From: Membranipora membranacea | Taxonomy: Eukaryota; Bryozoa; Gymnolaemata; Cheilostomatida; Membraniporidae | DNA length: 64,000 nucleotides | Reading direction: 5' to 3' | NCBI GenBank assembly: GCA_914767715.1 | Contig: OU612071.1 | Location: 1,860,001 to 1,924,000, forward strand | Shown: one piece after another, positions 1 to 12,971 of the stretch | Layout of the letters: the number at the start of each line of letters is the position of its first letter | Numbering within the stretch: position 1 is the stretch's first letter | Position numbers and translations under genes: made by a program | Notes under the pieces: model-generated | Seen by the model: the letters and a program-made list of their open reading frames with translations, nothing else | Told to the model about the DNA's origin: nothing | Database searches by the model: none

Positions 1-1150
1 GCTTAGCTATTTTTATCCTCAATTAAATTTGTCAAGTTATGTGTAGCCTATTACAAAAAATGGCTAATTCAACGCTGTCGAGTTGATATCAAAACTATCA
101 AACTTTTTTTCCGCCCATTTAAACCCTTAATTTGTGTATTTTAGCTGGGTTTGTAGTGAGAACAGCCAAACTGAAATGTTCAGACTGCATAGATGGGATA
201 GTATGAGCTAGGACAGACTTATACAAATCATCTTCTCTGATCGGCATTAAAGACAGAGGGGGCCTGGTACACCCCCGCAAACATATATCAAAGTGCATGA
301 GGGTAGCTGAAACCACAATAAGACATTTTATCGACCATGAGGGAATGCTACCTAACTCATTTCAGAAGATTCTAATTTCTACTCTCACATATATCTCTGA
401 AATCAAAGTGAACAATTCAAATGTACTGCTCATGCTAGCTGCACTGTAAGATCCCTGACTAAAAGATATATACAAATCAGACTCTATCATGAAACAAAAT
501 CCCAACAGATCAAATCCAGTGACTTAATAAGGAGCAAACTTAATCAATTAGTGATATTAAGTCATGTGTAGTAGAATACTTTGGTTCTTCCTGCATGCCT
601 CTCATAATTCTGCAGTTATATTCTTGTGAGTAGATGCATTATTTTCTACATTCATTGGAGGCCAAATTTTAAAATAAATTTGTCAAATGGAGAAAAAGTT
701 ATTCCAAATAAATTTAGTCAAAGCAGTTCATTTTTATCCATAATCATTGCATTTATCAGCAATTATACTGATTTATGCTCGACTGCACTGCACCTCACAG
801 TAACATAACGTCGCTGGGTTATTCCAATAATTAACTGTGACACATTGCTATATTATGAGCCAGTCCAGATTTCTCTATAACTTTATGGCAAACCCCTAAT
901 GATTAAAAGAACTCTATCTCCCTTAAGTTTGCAAAGATGCCGATGCTGAATCATAGATAATTTTATCCTATTGTAAGCAGTTTTCAAGATAAGCCCAATT
1001 GAGCCTTTTTTTCCTGTGATCTGTTGGTTAAAAAGTACCTAACTGGAGAGAGGACCATTCCGAGCATAGGCTTAAATTCAACCTGCAGTTTGTATTATTC
1101 CTACTGCATGAAACTGATTCAGTGCATTCATTTCACTATCCCAGAAAACA
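1..1150. other. Non-coding stretch, nothing recognised
   Basis: AT-rich sequence with only short random open frames (65 residues or fewer) that show no known motif. No hairpin, tandem repeat or tRNA-like box stood out. Recognisable coding similarity begins at about 1150, where the endonuclease part of a LINE starts. Confidence 0.5.
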
Positions 1151-1835
1151 TCACGGAGGCATCCTGTCGTTCTATACACAAACTGCAGGTCACTTAATAA
1201 TTGGAAACTTGATGAATTAACTCTCTACACACACACCCATAAACCTATTATAATCTGCCTGACTGAGTCTTGGATTGATGATATTAAAGAACAATCTGAA
1301 AACATTAATGCATTCAATAGCTATTTCGGCAACTGTAAAAATCGCATTGGTGGAGGAGTTGCTATCTTCATCAATCAGAGTGTTACAACCAAAGTTATAG
1401 CCTCTCACTCAACCAAAACTGTGTCAGCACTCGGGGTCTTGACAAGTGTAGGACATCAAAAGCCATACATTGTATGCAGCATTTGTAATCTCCCTGGTGC
1501 AGACCAGGAGACAACACTAGAATATATCCAATCAACCATCCTCAAACTATCCAGACGACATGCGAACGCACAACTCTTAATATGTGGTGATTTCAACAGA
1601 CTGCCAATAGATGAACTCGCTACTCAATTTGGACTTTCAAATGTAGTTAATTCTAACACTCGAGGAGATGCCTTCATGCTAGATCTTATTCTGACTGACA
1701 TACCATCATACACATTCTGTGACAAACTGGCCCCGATCGCCAACAATGACCACTGTTGCATCCTGCTGCGGGGAGAGGGGAATCTACCAAGCCGCTATGT
1801 CAAAAGACAAAAGAGGCTTGTCATCCACCCGCACA
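1150..1835 (+). pseudogene. LINE apurinic endonuclease fragment (CR1/Jockey-like)
   Basis: One frame (about 1190 to 1830, running upstream of the ATG at 1421) reads as an exonuclease-endonuclease-phosphatase domain. It shows ICLTESW near 1253-1273, GGGVAIF near 1348, GDFN near 1588, LDLILTD near 1680 and NDHC near 1746. These match the EN blocks of CR1/Jockey-type non-LTR retrotransposons, where the domain nicks target DNA. The 5' end is out of frame before about 1190. The frame breaks at about 1835, where a non-coding repeat intervenes; the matching reverse transcriptase resumes at about 3295. This is the only EN copy in the cluster; the second reverse transcriptase copy retains only the last ~50 bp of this segment (7205-7260). 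Dead element. Confidence 0.8.
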
Positions 1836-3294
1836 AAATATTGATCCAAAAATTGTATGTAATAATAATGTAATAATGAATTGAGACAAAACTCAAACAG
1901 ACTGTGATTATTGTCCATCAGAAGATTACAAAGACTATAACTTTTGTTAGGGTGTAATATACCAGGCACCTCAAGTGAGTCTTATCCTTTCAATAAAATT
2001 CCTGATTATCTATCTGTCCATCTAAGAATCAAATGACACAAAAGATGCAAACTCAGGTTGGCGCTTTATATTCATGATGCTTTCTATGAAAATGGGTCAA
2101 ATGAAAAAATTTGAAATGTCTGCACTTAGCGAGAGACGATCGCTTGTGAAACTATTACACAAACTGTAAAAGGAAACCTGTTAAATATTCTAGTCATTGG
2201 ACTCATACAAAGTTTGTTTATTCTAGTTTGCCTGCTACAACAATGAGAGCCAATACAAGGATATTTCATCATCTCCGATGAAATACACAGGACAGATACT
2301 CAATAAATTACAACATCCAACGCAATGGAATGTACTATCTCTGCAAAAATAATGTAGACTATAGGCTGGAAGAGGCGGAGACAAGAAGAGGCATTACATT
2401 TATTGGCCATTAGCCATTCTTACGCTAAATATCGGATAAAAATTCCCTTAATACTGTCATTATAACTGTACTAGAACAGACTATACTAGATAGTAGCACA
2501 CCTGTGCATATAACTGTAGGCAAACTGAATACAAATAAGTAACAGATTGCTAAACTTGGTGCGACAGTTAAGTGCAGTAGTGATACTGAAATGAATGAAG
2601 GATAAACTCCCCATCAATATTTCTGACCTCTAATCTCTGTTCTCTCAGTAGTCGCAAGAAATCATCAATGATCAGCCAGTTCTATAAATGAGCCGTGAAC
2701 CTATCGATCCGATCTTTGCACTGGACTGTCATCTAAGCGTTACACACCTATAATGTTCTAAGGACTTATTGACATGTGATCCTGCCCTTTGACAAATTGA
2801 TACACTAATGGGTTTTAGAACTGAAGAAATGAACTTATTAAATGAGACTAGACTCAATCAGATAATGACGATGACTTTTGTTCATTATAATATGTAATTT
2901 TCAAAGAACTAAAAGTGCTCCATAGAAATTGAAGTTTGCTGAAGGTTTTGTTTACTGCACGGGTATAATATATCAGGCTTGCTTCCTTTCAAACTCCCTA
3001 TTATCTATTATCTGTCAATCTGACATTTTTGCTATTCAGGTTCAATGAAAGGTGAAAGGCAAATATAAACCTTCAATTATATAACACTTGCCTTAGATAC
3101 GTTCAGGTGTGAAAAAAGCAAAATTATTTTAATATGTGAACGGTAATCGGAAACCTTTTTAGTCACTTTGCAAGATACAAAAGTGTATTTATCATTATGA
3201 GATACACCGAACAGGTGCTCTAAAGCTTAAAATATCTAGTCCTGTGTTATACATGATGATTGAGTTTTGCGCTAACAGGAGAAATGAGAAAGCT
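1836..3294. repeat. Non-coding repeat interrupting the LINE, copy 1
   Basis: This ~1.46 kb block begins with the text around 'attgatccaaaaattg' and ends just before 'agcttctggttctaaag'. It is closely similar to 5464-7013 and to a partial third copy at 9464-9890. Coding similarity to the LINE stops on its left and resumes on its right, so it interrupts the element. Internally it has two diverged halves: the segment near 1925-2030 resembles that near 2930-3030. Relative to copy 2 it lacks ~70 bp at about 2717. No coding capacity and no clear terminal inverted repeats were seen. Confidence 0.7.
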
Positions 3295-5302
3295 TCTGGT
3301 TCTAAAGGAACTAGCTGAACAGTCTTGATCCTCAGTACTAAATACCCAAGATATAAACAGCAAAGTTCATTTAATGAACAAAACTATATCTAAGATTCTT
3401 GACAATCACTGCCCTATAAAAACCACCAAGGTCCGGGTCGACAAACCTCTCTGGATGAGCGACACACTAGACAAAGTAATCTGTGCCAAAAATGAGGCCT
3501 CAGACAAAAGAAAAGAAAATTTGTCTGGGAAACCCTCAACAAAAACCAAAGCACTAAAGCCTGGTGGGACACTATAAAAAGCTGACAAACAAAACTAGAC
3601 AACAACAATCATCAACTAGTGTGGTTATCGACGACACCAAACTATCTAATGACACTTTCTGTAAATATCTCAACTCTTACTATTTAGATGTCGGGGGAAT
3701 GCGAGCTACCTCAAGCTCTGCATATGTAACTATTAACACTAACAAGCTAGACCATCTAAGTATAGGAGAAGTCAAACTCCTCATGAGAAAACTGGATATT
3801 TCAAAAGCTACATCAAATGAAGACTTCCCCACATGGATATATAAGGAAGGCATAGAAGATATAGTCATTCCACTACACAATATAATAACTGTGCCCTGGA
3901 TACCACTCTTTCCCTGATATTTGGAAAAAGGCGCAAGTAGTACCAATCCCTAAAAACAAAGCACCATCTACATACAAGGATTACCGGCCTATCAGATTAT
4001 TATTCGATCTATCAACTACTGGAGGAAGTAATTATATCGAAAACGAAATCTCACCTAGCAGAAGTACTTAACGCTAATCAATATGCCTACCAACAGAAAC
4101 TCAGTACCAGCGATGCAATACTGCAGTTGATAGATGACTGGACATCCGTGCTGGACTCAAATACTAATGTGAAACTAATACAAAATGCATGCCTTGATTT
4201 TTTTCCAAAGCCTTCGATGGATGCAGCACCCCATACTGATATATAAAATGATCATCTTGGTTTTAACGCTAGTGTCATTGCCTTAGTTGAACTTTTTTGG
4301 AGTCAAGACAACAATGTGGAAACTACTGTGATATTTATCTGACTACAAACCCAAGTAGGCGCCCCTCAAGGAACTAAACTTGGCCCCATCCTTTGGCTAA
4401 TTTATGTTGCTGATTTAAAATCTTTTGAATATGATACAAAATGTATCAAATACAACCTTTTATAAGCCTGTAGTTGATTCATCCACTGAGAACATATCTG
4501 ATGGAATACTGTTAGCAAACACGTGGTCTGAGCAAAACAATATGATTTTGAATTCCAGCAAAACTGTGCTAATGAATGTGGCTTTTACAAACAAATCTGC
4601 TATGCACCTTGGTACAACCTATGGCGGTGATAATCCCTTTATCTCTCCCTCTGAGCATACCAAGTTTTTAGGTGTATTCATAGACAACACACTAACTTCC
4701 AGCAATCATGTTGACTATATTATAGCTAAATGTTCTCAATGATTATACTTGATGGGAGAGCTGAAACGCATGGGCATGGATAGTGATGGCCTGCGAACCT
4801 TCTATATAGCTAACATTAAGTCTATAATCTCCAACGCCTGCCCTGCATCGTATTATCTACTATCAGACACCGATAAAACATGACTAAAGGGGATCCAGCG
4901 CTCTGCTACTCGGATTGTGCTGCCATCCTCTGACAACTACGAGCAGAGGCTCGACCATCTAGCACTGCCACCCATCTCAACATTCCTGCACACCACTTGC
5001 AGTGAACATTTCACTGAATTAGCTGACGACGATAATCACACCTTGAACTCTCATATTAAAATAAATACAAACAGAACATCTGCTCGTAGAGCAAAAATAG
5101 CTAAATATAGGCCATCCAAGTGTAGAACAACCAAAAGACAAAATACCTTTTTTGAATTTTAAATGCGATTTTTTAACTAATGCAGCTCAGACTAGGCCTA
5201 CTTTCATTTTATTTTTTCCATGTATGTGCCGTACATTCGATGCTATCAACCCATCACAGGATGGATATTAGAATTTAGGCAATAAACAAACTTCAAACCA
5301 TC
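3295..5302 (+). pseudogene. LINE reverse transcriptase, tandem copy 1 (dead)
   Basis: Broken frames encode the 3' half of the CR1/Jockey-like LINE. They cover the linker (HCPIKTTKVR, 3406), the RT N-terminus (SIGEVKLLMRKLDISKA, 3758), a degraded LDFxKAFD block (4190), the QVGAPQGTKLGPI block (4353), and the thumb and C-terminal region (FLGVFIDNTL, 4666; to 5160). The catalytic YADD box is missing: text encoding KY runs straight into TTFYKP at about 4448. Further stops and frameshifts are at 3577, 3917 and 4740. The putative 3' end, with a short 'aataaac' tract, lies near 5280-5302. It cannot make an active polymerase. Confidence 0.85.
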
Positions 5303-5463
5303 AAGTAATTGAGTTAAGTGATCAATGATCTGGTGATTTTTCCTCTATGTTACTTTCGATGCTGTCGCTTGGTGTTCATGATGTCTCAATAATACAACGA
5401 TGGCCTATATTCTAATAATTACACCCTATGTGTTCTTAAAATTCCTTGAAATGTGATCCAGGT

Positions 5464-7013
5464 CTTTGACAAAAATATTGATCCAAAAATGGTATGTAAT
5501 AATAATGTAGTTATGAATTGAGACAAAACTCTAACAGACTGTGATTATTGTCCATTTGTAGATTACACAGACTATAACTTTTGTTAGGGTATTATATACC
5601 AGACACCTCAAGTGAGTCTCATCCTTTCAATAAAATTCCTGATTATCTATCTGACCATCTAAGAATCAAATGACACAAAGGATGCAAACTCAGGTTGGCG
5701 CATTATATTCATGATGCTTTCTATGAAAATGGGTCAAATGAAAAAGTTTGAAATGTCTGCGCTTAGCGAGAGACGATCGCTTGCGAAAATATTACACAAA
5801 CTGTAAAAGGAAACCTGTTAAATATTCTAGTCATTGGACTCATACAAAGTTCTTTTATTCTAGTTTGCCTGCTACAACAATGAGAGCCAATACAAGGATA
5901 TTTTATCATCGCCGATGAAATACACAGAACAGATGCTCAATAAATTACAACATCCAACGCAATGGAAGGTACTATCTCTGCAAAAACAATGTAGACTATA
6001 GGCTGGAGGAGGCGCAGACCAGAAGAGGCATTACATTTATTGGCCATTAGCCATTCTTACGCTGAATATCAGATAAAAATTCCCTTAATACTGTCATTAT
6101 AAATGTACTAGAACAGACCATACTAGATAGTAGTACACCTGTGCATATAATTGTAGGCAAACTGAATACAAATAAGTAACAGATTGCTAAACTTGGTGCG
6201 ACGGTTAAGTGCAGTAGTGATAGTGAAATGTATAAACTCACCATCAATATTTCTGACCTCTAATCTCTGTTCTCTCAGTAGTCGCAAGAAGTCGCCAATG
6301 ACCAGCCGGTTCTATAAATGCGACCGTGAACCTATCGATCCGATCTTTGCTTATAGATTGTTTGCCTCTATATTACTTCCCTCGCTGTCTCTAGGTGTGT
6401 TAATGAATTTTCACTAATAAATCACTGGACTGTCATCTAAGCGTTACACACCTATAATGTTCTAAGAACTCATTGACATGTGACCCTGCCCTTTGACAAA
6501 TTGATATACTAATGGCTTTTCGAACTGATGAAATGAACTGATGAAATGAGACTAGACTAAAATCAGATAATGACGATGACTTTTGTTCATTATAATATTA
6601 TGTAATGTGCAAAGAACTTAATGTGCTCCATAGAAATTGAAGTTTGCTGAAGGTTTTGTTTACTGCGCGGGTATAATATATCAGGCTTGCTTCCTTTCAA
6701 ACTCCCTATTATCTATTATCTGTCAATCTGACAATTTTGCTATTCAGGTTCAATGAAAGGTGAAAGGCAAATATAAACCTTCAATTATATAACACTTGCC
6801 TTAGAGTAGTTCAATTGTGAAAAATGCAAAATTATTATAATATGTGAACAGTAATCGGAAACCTTTTTAGTCACTTTGCAAGATACAAAAGTGTATTTAT
6901 CATTAAGAGATACACTGAACAGGTGCTCTAAAGCTTTCAATATCTAGACCTGTGTAATACATGATGATTGAGTTTTGCGCTAACAGGAGAAATGAGAAAG
7001 GAAGTGAGATTTT
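5464..7013. repeat. Non-coding repeat, copy 2
   Basis: High-similarity second copy of 1836-3294, with an additional ~70 bp at 6345-6415 that copy 1 lacks. Its left flank (5303-5463) continues directly from the LINE 3' end. That flank resembles the interior of the same repeat near 6280-6480 (for example 'cctctatgttac' versus 'cctctatattac'), indicating an older, diverged internal duplication of roughly 1 kb. No genes. Confidence 0.75.
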
Positions 7014-7204
7014 ATCTAGGTTAGTTTTGGAGTGCTTATTGGGAAAGTGCAGGGACTCGAAAGAGTTTATTGTCTGAAAATTTTCACTGAATTTGCAATC
7101 AGGTGAATGAAGGAAGTCAGACCAGAAATGCCATTCTCTACACACGCCCGCCCCAAAGGAATCCTGGTCTAGTGAGATGTACAAATTGACTCATATAACC
7201 GTTA
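7014..7204. repeat. Junction segment sharing ~130 bp with 31050-31189
   Basis: This piece lies between the repeat and the second LINE copy and has no counterpart in the first unit. From about 7079 to 7200 it closely matches 31050-31189 ('gaagtcagaccagaaatgcc' onward). It is therefore a dispersed repeat fragment rather than part of the LINE. Confidence 0.65.
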
Positions 7205-9262
7205 CCATTAAGACTCTCCCAAGCTGCTATGTCAAAAGACAAAAGAGGCTTGTAATCCGACCGCCCAAGCTTATGGTTCTGAAGGGATTAGCTGAACAGT
7301 CTTGGTCCTCAGTACTAAATACCCAGGATATAAACAGCAAAGTTCATTTAATGAACGAAACTACATCTAAGATTCCTGACAATCACTGCCCTATAAAAAC
7401 CACCAAGGTCCGGGGCGACAAACCTCTCTGGATGAGCGACACACTAGACAAAGTAATCTGTGCCAAAAATGAAGCGTACCGTAAAGGCTGCCCATCGCAC
7501 AATCTACTGAGAACAATCTGCCAATGACTCTTCAGACGAAACAAAAGAAAATTTGTCCGGGAAACCCTGAACAAAAAACAAAACACTAAAACCTGGTGGG
7601 ACACTATAAAAAGCTGACAAACAAAACTAAACAACAACAATCATCAACTAATGTGATTATCGACGACACCAAACTATCTGATGACACTTTCTGTAAAAAT
7701 CTCAACTCTAACTATGTAGAAGTCGGGGAAATACGAGCTACCTCGAGCTCTGCATATGTAACTACTAACACCAACAAGCTAGACCATCTAAGTATAGGAG
7801 AAGTCAAACTCCTCATGAGAAAACAGGATATTTCAAAAGTTACATCAAATGAAGACTTCCCCACATGGATATTTAAGGAAGGCATAGAAGATATAGCCAT
7901 TCCACTACACAACATAATTAACTGTGCCCTGGATACCAACTCTTTTCCTGATATTTGGAGAAAGGCGCAAGTAGTACCAATCCCTAAAGACAAAACACCA
8001 TCTACATACAAGGATTACTGGCCTATAAGCTTATTATTCCATCTCCGCAAACTACTGGAGGAAGTAATTATATCGAAAATGAAATCTCACCTAGCAGAAG
8101 TACTTAACGCTAATCAATATGCCTACCAACAGAAACTCAGTACCACCGATGCAATACTGCAGTTGATAGATGACTGGACATCCGTTCTGGACTCAAATAC
8201 TAATGTGAAACTAATAAAAAATGCATGCCTTGACTTTTTCCAAAGCCCTCGATGGATGCAGCACCCCATACTGATATATAAAATGAATCATCTGGGTTTT
8301 AACGCTAGTGTCATTGCCTTAGTTGAATTTTTTTGGAGTCAAGACAGCAATTTGTAAAATACTGTGATAATTTTTCTGACTACGAACCCATTCAAGTAGG
8401 TGCCCCTCAAGGAACTAAACTGGGCCCCATCCTTTGGCTAATTTATGTTGCTGATTTAAAATCTTTTGATTATGATACAAAATGTATCAAATACAACCTT
8501 TTATAAGCCTATAATTGATCCATCCACTGAGAACATATCTGATGCAATACTGTTAGCAAACACCTGGTCTGAGCAAAACAATATGATTTTGAATTCCAGC
8601 AAAACTGTGATACTGAATGTGGCTTTTACAAACAAATCTGCTATGCCCCTTGGTACAACCTATGGAGGTGATAATCTCTTTATCTCTCCCTCTGAGCATA
8701 CCAAGTTTTTAGGCGTATTCATAGACAACACACTAACTTCCAGCAATCATGTTGACTATATTATATCTAAATGCTCTCAACGATTATACTTGATGAGACT
8801 GCTGAAACGTATGGGCATGGATAGTGATGGCCTGAGAATCTTCTATATAGCTAACATTAAGTCTATAATCTCCTACGCCTGCCCTGCATCGTATAATCTA
8901 CTATCAGACACCGATAAAACACAATAAAGGGGATCCAGCGCCCTGCTACTCGGATTGTGCTGCCAATCTCTGACCACTACGAGCAGAGGCTGGACCATCT
9001 AGCACTGCCACCCATCTCAACATTCCTGCACACCCCTTGCAGTGAAAATTTCACTAAAATAGCTGACGACGATAATCAACCCTTGAACTCTCATATTAAA
9101 ATAAATACAAACAGAACATCTGCTTGTAGAGCAAAAATAGCTAAATATGGGCCATCCAAGTGTAGAACAACCAAAAGACAAAATACCTTTTTTGAATTTT
9201 ACATACGATTTTTTAACTAATGCAGCTAAGACTCCTTTTATTTTTATTTTTTCCATGTATGT
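7205..9262 (+). pseudogene. LINE reverse transcriptase, tandem copy 2 (dead)
   Basis: Second, better preserved copy of the reverse transcriptase half. It begins with the last ~50 bp of the EN segment (CYVKRQKRLVIRP, 7207) and runs to about 9220. A 253-residue frame (7596-8357) holds the RT fingers and palm start: VPIPKDKTPSTYKDYWPIS, NANQYAYQQKLSTTDA, then a disturbed LDF..K box. A second frame (8466-8927) carries the thumb. The YADD box is absent at the same place as in copy 1 (about 8487). A shared missing base in the A-run at about 7610 and a shared frame break near 8240 are also present. Its 3' tail is shortened near 9290 compared with copy 1. Confidence 0.85.
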
Positions 9263-9463
9263 GCTGTACATTCGATGCTATCAACCAATCACAGTAATTG
9301 AGTTAAGTCATCAATGATCTGGTGATTTATCCTCTATGTTACTTTTGATGCTGTCGCTTGGTGTTTATGATGTCTCAATAATACAATGATGGCCTATATT
9401 CTAATAATTACACACCCTAAGTGTTCTTAAAATTCCTTGAAATGTGATCAAGGTCTTTGAAAA

Positions 9464-9890
9464 CGATATTGATGCAAAAATGGTATGTAATAATAATGTA
9501 ATAATGAATTGAGACAAAACTCAAACAGACTGTGATTATTTTCAATCTGAAGATTACAAAGACTATAACTTTTGTTAGGGTATAATATACCAGGCACCTC
9601 AAGTGAGTCTTTTCCTTTCAATAAAATTCCTGATTCTCTATCTGTCCATCTAAGAATCAAATGACACAAAAGATTCAAACTCAGGTTGGCACTTTATATT
9701 CATGATGCTTTCTATGAAAATGGGTCAAATGAAAAGATTTGAAATGTCTGCGCTTAGCGAGAGACGATCGCTTGTGAAGCTATTACACACACTGTCAAAG
9801 GAAACCTGTTAAATATTCTAGTCATTGGACTCATACAAAGTTCATTATTATTCTAGTTTGCCTGCTACAATAATGAGAGCCAATACAAGG
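9464..9890. repeat. Non-coding repeat, partial copy 3
   Basis: Third, truncated copy of the 1836-3294 / 5464-7013 repeat. It starts at the same edge ('attgatgcaaaaatgg') and ends at about 9890, where similarity is lost after 'acaaggatat'. It marks the right edge of the tandem array, whose units begin at about 1836, 5464 and 9464. Confidence 0.7.
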
Positions 9891-11120
9891 ATATCAAATC
9901 AAGGGCAAAAAGCCAGCAGCACAAAATGCATCTGATGATCGCCGCCTGGTCACTTGGATTATCAGCGAATTAACAAGATTGAGTTGTAAGTTACAACGAT
10001 ATTTCTGTAGCAAAAGGTTAAAGCAACTCTTGCTGTTGGCTCAGTCTTTTTGAATGGCCATCTATATGAAAGAATAGACCCTAGTCGGTGCAGACCCAAA
10101 TAGGACTGGAAGATGCTCTTATTGAGAAATTAAGAAGGTTTTCGCCATCAATCTAATAGCCCTATAGTCAGGTTTCACCCAATATCTCTACACAGAGGTT
10201 GGCAAGCCTGTCAGTCAGGAATATTCTCTCCCGAAACGTGAAGAATAGGCCCCTCCCCCCCCCCCCCCCCACCACTACCTAGCCATAAAGGCTACGGGCA
10301 TTTCAGCAGTGCCAAACAACAAAGAGCCCCTTTTTTCTTGTTTCATCTATCGGTGTTGTGTCACGAAAGCTTAAATCGATGTACTTTTCTGAGAACAATA
10401 GAAGTTATGCTGTTAAACTTCATTGAAGTGGATCGAAAAAACATGAGGCATATTTACTAATACAATAATACTTACTAATACGTAATACAAAGATCGTCTC
10501 AACTTTCACTTGGCTTAGGTTACACTAGTGTGTTCCGATTAGGAATTCGCTTTCCCTTACTTAGTATACGTGTCATCTCTAGTTAGACAACATGTTGAAT
10601 ATCTGCGGCGGCAATGCATTGTGTCACTTTCTACATTATGTCATGGTCACCAACGATTGTAACCTACACTGCTTCAGGGCTCTAAGATTGAAAATCTCAG
10701 TAACAGCCAAACATACAGCCAAAATCTGAAAATCTACACAACAATCATCCTCTTATGTGGCGATGCGAGATCCTAGCCTGCCAACTCGCTGAGCCAATCA
10801 GCTCACCTCATTTGCTACCCCCCCCCCCCCTCGAGCAAGCGATGAGTTATTCAAGTGTATCTTTACATATCTTACCTTGTTTTCCTGCACACAGCCCTAT
10901 CATTATTTTATGTTGCCTAACTTTGCTCCTCTAACTTTGCTCCAGGCAAGTTTTTGCAAAATCATGTTTTGATTGCACTTTTCATTTACCTGCACTGTGA
11001 CGTTAAGTCATACTTGTATATGACGGTTACGCCATACCTGTATATGACGTTAAGTCATGTTTTGTAAGGGTGTCATTATCTCTAGGTTTGCAAAACCTGG
11101 TGATTATTTATTGTTGTGAT
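9891..11120. other. Non-coding stretch with homopolymeric C tracts
   Basis: No supported gene. It has C runs at 10255-10270 (16) and 10818-10830 (13). Near 10998-11060 a short direct repeat built on 'tatatgacgttaagtcat' occurs in about two to three degenerate units. Confidence 0.45.
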
Positions 11121-11567
11121 GGCTTAAGTGCCTCAGCTTATCGGACTGTAACCTGTCTTGACAAGCTTTGTTCGGTGGGGGGAGGAACAAAGCTTGTCAA
11201 CTCTTGCATGCTCGACCGTCGAGCAGCCGATATTAAATATTGTCTTCTCTTGCGATCAGGAAGATACCTCCTCTATCTCACTAATCAAAGTGTATAGTCG
11301 AGCAGCGTATATTAAATATTGTCTTCTCTTGAAATCGGGAGGATAACTCCTTTACCACACTAATAAATTTGTATAGGAATGTATACAAATTGATTAGTGT
11401 GATGAAGGATTTATCTTCTCGATCGCAAGAAAAGACAATATTTAATATCGGCTGCTCGACAGTCGAGGATGCAAGAGTTGACGAGCTTTGTTCCCCCCCC
11501 CCCCCACCGAAAAAAGCTTGTCAAGACAGGCTAATCGGACTGGTAGCTGTAATAGAGAACTTAAGTC
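11121..11567. repeat. Foldback (long inverted repeat) element
   Basis: Left arm about 11121-11296 and right arm about 11381-11567 are reverse complements with roughly 85-90% identity by eye. Both begin with a ttaag...atcggact segment, then 'cctgtcttgacaagc', then the conserved core 'gatattaaatattgtctt'. The spacer (11298-11373) carries a third, partial copy of the core. Each arm also contains a small internal inverted repeat ('tgacaagctttgtt' against 'aacaaagcttgtca' in the left arm). This is a foldback or MITE-like structure. No transposase and no clear target duplication seen. Confidence 0.75.
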
Positions 11568-12932
11568 AACCTACTCTTTAGTAAGAAACAGAAGATTTTA
11601 CTGCCCCTAGAATGGGACGCAATGTGCCATAAATCCTCATGCTGAGATTGTGAAACATCCTCTAAAACTGTAATGTATCTTAGAAGTGTGAAGCCGTGTA
11701 AAAGCCTTAGGGCAAACCAAAGTTGTTGTCAGAGGTGGGGAATGGGTTGGGCTGTATTAAGGGGAGCTCATACTATTATTGGGGGAGGGGAGGGGCTAAA
11801 TTCATTGCCTACTGGTGTGGTTGTGTTGTGAGGGAGTAGATGTATTGCAGAACGTCACCAAGTTAAACTGATTGCGAGTGGTAAGGGGAAGTAACTCCAA
11901 AAAGGCCTACCCATTAATCCATGTAGTTTTCTTAGTGATGATATATTATGTTAATATGTATCATTATTGTAAATCTGAATTTGACGATTGATTTTCTCTC
12001 TTTTTTAGCATGACATGATGATGATGAACGTAAGTAGACCTTTTGGATAGCCCATTTATAAACATGTAAATATTTATAGTAGGTACAGTATAAGTATTTA
12101 TATTTTTATGGCCCCATTCAATGATACATTTTGTTTTTGTGACAAATAGACTCTAAAATGGGAATTATCCAATAAACTTTAACAACAACGCTTTAATCAG
12201 GATGTATAAAACATGTAAGATCATATCATATTTTGTGCATCTAAGGTCCAGTTGTGATTTGTGTGACACTTCAGGGATAACACCCATTTTGGAGATCTTA
12301 CAGCAGGGAGTATGGGGCATTTGCCCCAAGCTCTCTGCAACAAGTCTGCACGACATTTTGCTGACACTCTAACTCAGGCTGGCATCATCATCACAAGTGA
12401 AGCGTTCCAATGAGATTCAAATTCCACATGAGAGCTACATAATGCCTTATCCGGTAACTGTAAGCTATCCTCATATTTCACGAAAATTTGCCAAAAGTCA
12501 TGATGATATCCGAGAGAGTCTCTTTTTCTCTGCAATAGATTGTTGTCTTGCATTATCCAATCCTGCTATATTATCTATTTTGGCCATGTGTTCCTTGTTA
12601 TATTCCCATGGGAATGGATACGGATCAGCATAATAAATATGAGATTTTTGTGGAGAGTTGTCTTTTCATGTCATAGGCGTGAACAACTTATGATCAGTTT
12701 TAGTGTAGTTGCTATATTGAATATTAGTCAAATTCTAATAGCCATCATATATCACTTTGGAGTTGCCCCACCACACATAAATTAAGGCAACTCCTATTTT
12801 CACATGTAGTTGGAATACAAAGGTATAAATAACATGTCACAGCTAGAAACCAGTCAGTCACATAGCGGCAACCAGATAGTGTAGACTACTATCATATTTC
12901 GTACTGAGGAATCATATTATACCTTTGTACCA

Positions 12933-12971
<39 letters not shown>

